From Verrucomicrobia bacterium UBA6015 (GTDB lineage: Bacteria > Verrucomicrobiota > Kiritimatiellia > UBA8416), in the NCBI GenBank assembly GCA_002428045.1, contig DIZZ01000163.1, forward strand, positions 2,149-9,356: 7,208 nucleotides of DNA, read 5' to 3'. The translations under genes and the position numbers were made by a program. Of this stretch, positions 6,334-7,208 are shown in pieces (the first letter of the stretch is position 1; the number at the start of each line of letters is the position of its first letter). Below the pieces are notes generated by a model. That model was given only the letters and a program-made list of their open reading frames with translations, did not search any database and had not been told where the DNA came from.

Positions 6334-7208
6334 ATGAATGTCCCTACCCTTGCTGATCCTGCCGCAATCAGGATTACCCTGATCGCACCGCTCTCCGGCC
6401 CGTTGATCCCCCTGGAACGAGTTCCTGATCCGGTCTTCGCCCAAAAAATGGTTGGTGACGGGATTTCCATCGACCCACTCGATCAATGCCTGCGTGCGCC
6501 CTGTGCCGGTCGGATCGTCCAGTTGCATCCAGCCGGACATGCCGTGACCGTGGCCACCCCGGAAGGCATTGAAATCCTGATGCATATTGGCTTGGATACC
6601 GTCAATCTCAAGGGCGTCGGGTTTACGCCCCACGTTAAGGCCGGTGATGCGGTGAAGGTGGGCGATGCGCTGATCGAGTTCGACGCCGACTACATCGCCA
6701 CCCACGCCAAAAGCCTGCTCACGCAAATTGTCATCACCAATAGCGAACGGGTCGCGCAGTTTAAACCCGCGACCGGCCGGGTGACTGCCGGCCAGGATGT
6801 GGTGCTGGAACTGACGCTGGCGGGCGCTGAAACGGAGGCTGCGGTCGAGTCGGCCAAAATCGTCACGTCTGAAGCCATTCTCATCCCCAATCCCACCGGC
6901 CTGCATGCCCGCCCCGCAGCCGTGCTGGCCAACCTCGCCAAGAAATTCAAGGCCGAGATTCAGATCCACAAGGGCGATGCGCAGGCTAATGCCAAGAGCG
7001 TCGTCGCCATCATGGGGCTAGAAATCAATCAGGGCGACAAGATTACCCTGTTGGCGAAAGGTGACGAGGCGGAAGCAGCGATTGCCACGTTGACCCCGCT
7101 GTTGTGGGAAGGATTGGGCGATGCAGGCTGCGCTCCGGCACCCGCCCCCGCCAGCTTCGTCACCTCCGCCAATGCTGCTCCGGCTCCGCGCCCGCGTTCC
7201 GAAGATCC
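6334..7208 (+). CDS. Fused PTS phosphotransferase: glucose-type EIIA + HPr, presumably + Enzyme I (3' end outside window)
   Basis: The frame stays open for 291 codons to the window end. Residues 13-135 form a glucose-family EIIA domain: APLSGPLIPLE (19-29), P-V-F-A-Q-K-M-V-G-D-G (33-43), and H-I-G-L-D-T-V (84-90) whose His84 is the phosphorylated histidine, with partner His69. Residues 178-257 form HPr: G-L-H-A-R-P-A-A gives phosphohistidine His191, and K-S-V-V-A-I-M-G-L contains Ser222 at the position of regulatory Ser46. An Ala/Pro-rich linker (about 264-289) follows, which in EIIA-HPr-EI fusions leads into Enzyme I. The protein would relay phosphate from phosphoenolpyruvate to a sugar-specific EIIB/EIIC in the cytoplasm. 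No such partner is visible, so the sugar is unknown; N-acetylglucosamine or glucose are family precedents. The ATG at 6334 has no strong Shine-Dalgarno (only GAG at 6321-6323). Co-transcription with hybC is possible but unproven. Confidence 0.9.
   Translation, partial: MNVPTLADPAAIRITLIAPLSGPLIPLERVPDPVFAQKMVGDGISIDPLDQCLRAPCAGRIVQLHPAGHAVTVATPEGIEILMHIGLDTVNLKGVGFTPHVKAGDAVKVGDALIEFDADYIATHAKSLLTQIVITNSERVAQFKPATGRVTAGQDVVLELTLAGAETEAAVESAKIVTSEAILIPNPTGLHARPAAVLANLAKKFKAEIQIHKGDAQANAKSVVAIMGLEINQGDKITLLAKGDEAEAAIATLTPLLWEGLGDAGCAPAPAPASFVTSANAAPAPRPRSED

Noticed and set aside
6331..6969. Minus-strand open frame (212 codons) opposite the PTS gene
   Set aside because: The plus strand here encodes clear EIIA and HPr domains with both active-site histidines, so the antisense frame is a by-product.
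1..7208. CRISPR arrays, tRNA/rRNA genes, transposases, toxin-antitoxin or defence genes
   Set aside because: I looked on both strands and saw no regularly spaced repeats, tRNA-like folds or transposase motifs. The window is a compact metabolic operon.

Overview
The window reads as about 7.2 kb of a moderately GC-rich proteobacterial chromosome. It is most likely gammaproteobacterial, because the hydrogenase proteins align almost gap-free, as far as I can recall the sequences, with Escherichia coli hydrogenase-2 (Hyb). I cannot name the species. Nearly all of it is coding, and the spine is a complete structural operon for a membrane-bound uptake [NiFe]-hydrogenase of the HybOABC (group 1, hydrogenase-2) type.

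Layout. The left edge (minus strand, 1-134) holds the first 44 codons of a HupE/UreJ-family membrane protein, a likely nickel-supply gene. A 178-bp divergent intergenic region (135-312) carries two overlapping palindromes. A Crp/Fnr-family regulator follows at 313-1035 with the FNR-type recognition helix E-T-x-S-R. The 97-bp gap after it contains a near-perfect FNR box (1058-1071) placed about 41 bp upstream of the start site implied by a -10 element at 1093-1098. This is a class II activator layout for the hydrogenase promoter.

The operon is hybO (1133-2302, small subunit, Tat signal, three FeS clusters, C-terminal anchor), hybA (2315-3349, Tat-exported 16-Cys ferredoxin), hybB (3346-4572, NrfD/PsrC-type quinone-site membrane protein) and hybC (4569-6278, NiFe large subunit with an uncleaved C-terminal extension). 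Spacing is tight: a 12-nt gap for hybO/hybA, then 4-nt stop/start overlaps. Each gene has a good Shine-Dalgarno sequence. The maturation genes hybD-hybG, which follow hybC in E. coli, are not in the window. Instead, 55 bp downstream begins a fused sugar-phosphotransferase protein (glucose-type EIIA, then HPr, then an Ala/Pro linker; cut by the window end at 7208) that probably continues into Enzyme I.

How it works together. HybO and HybC form the H2-converting dimer at the periplasmic face. Electrons pass through HybO clusters and HybA to HybB and the quinone pool. HupE plausibly supplies nickel and the Fnr-like regulator plausibly restricts expression to low oxygen. The proximal cluster has the standard four cysteines, so oxygen-tolerant behaviour is not expected. 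I see no previously undescribed system. The points most worth a second look are the regulator and its box, the PTS gene where maturation genes would be expected, and a heptanucleotide repeat inside the start of hybB.
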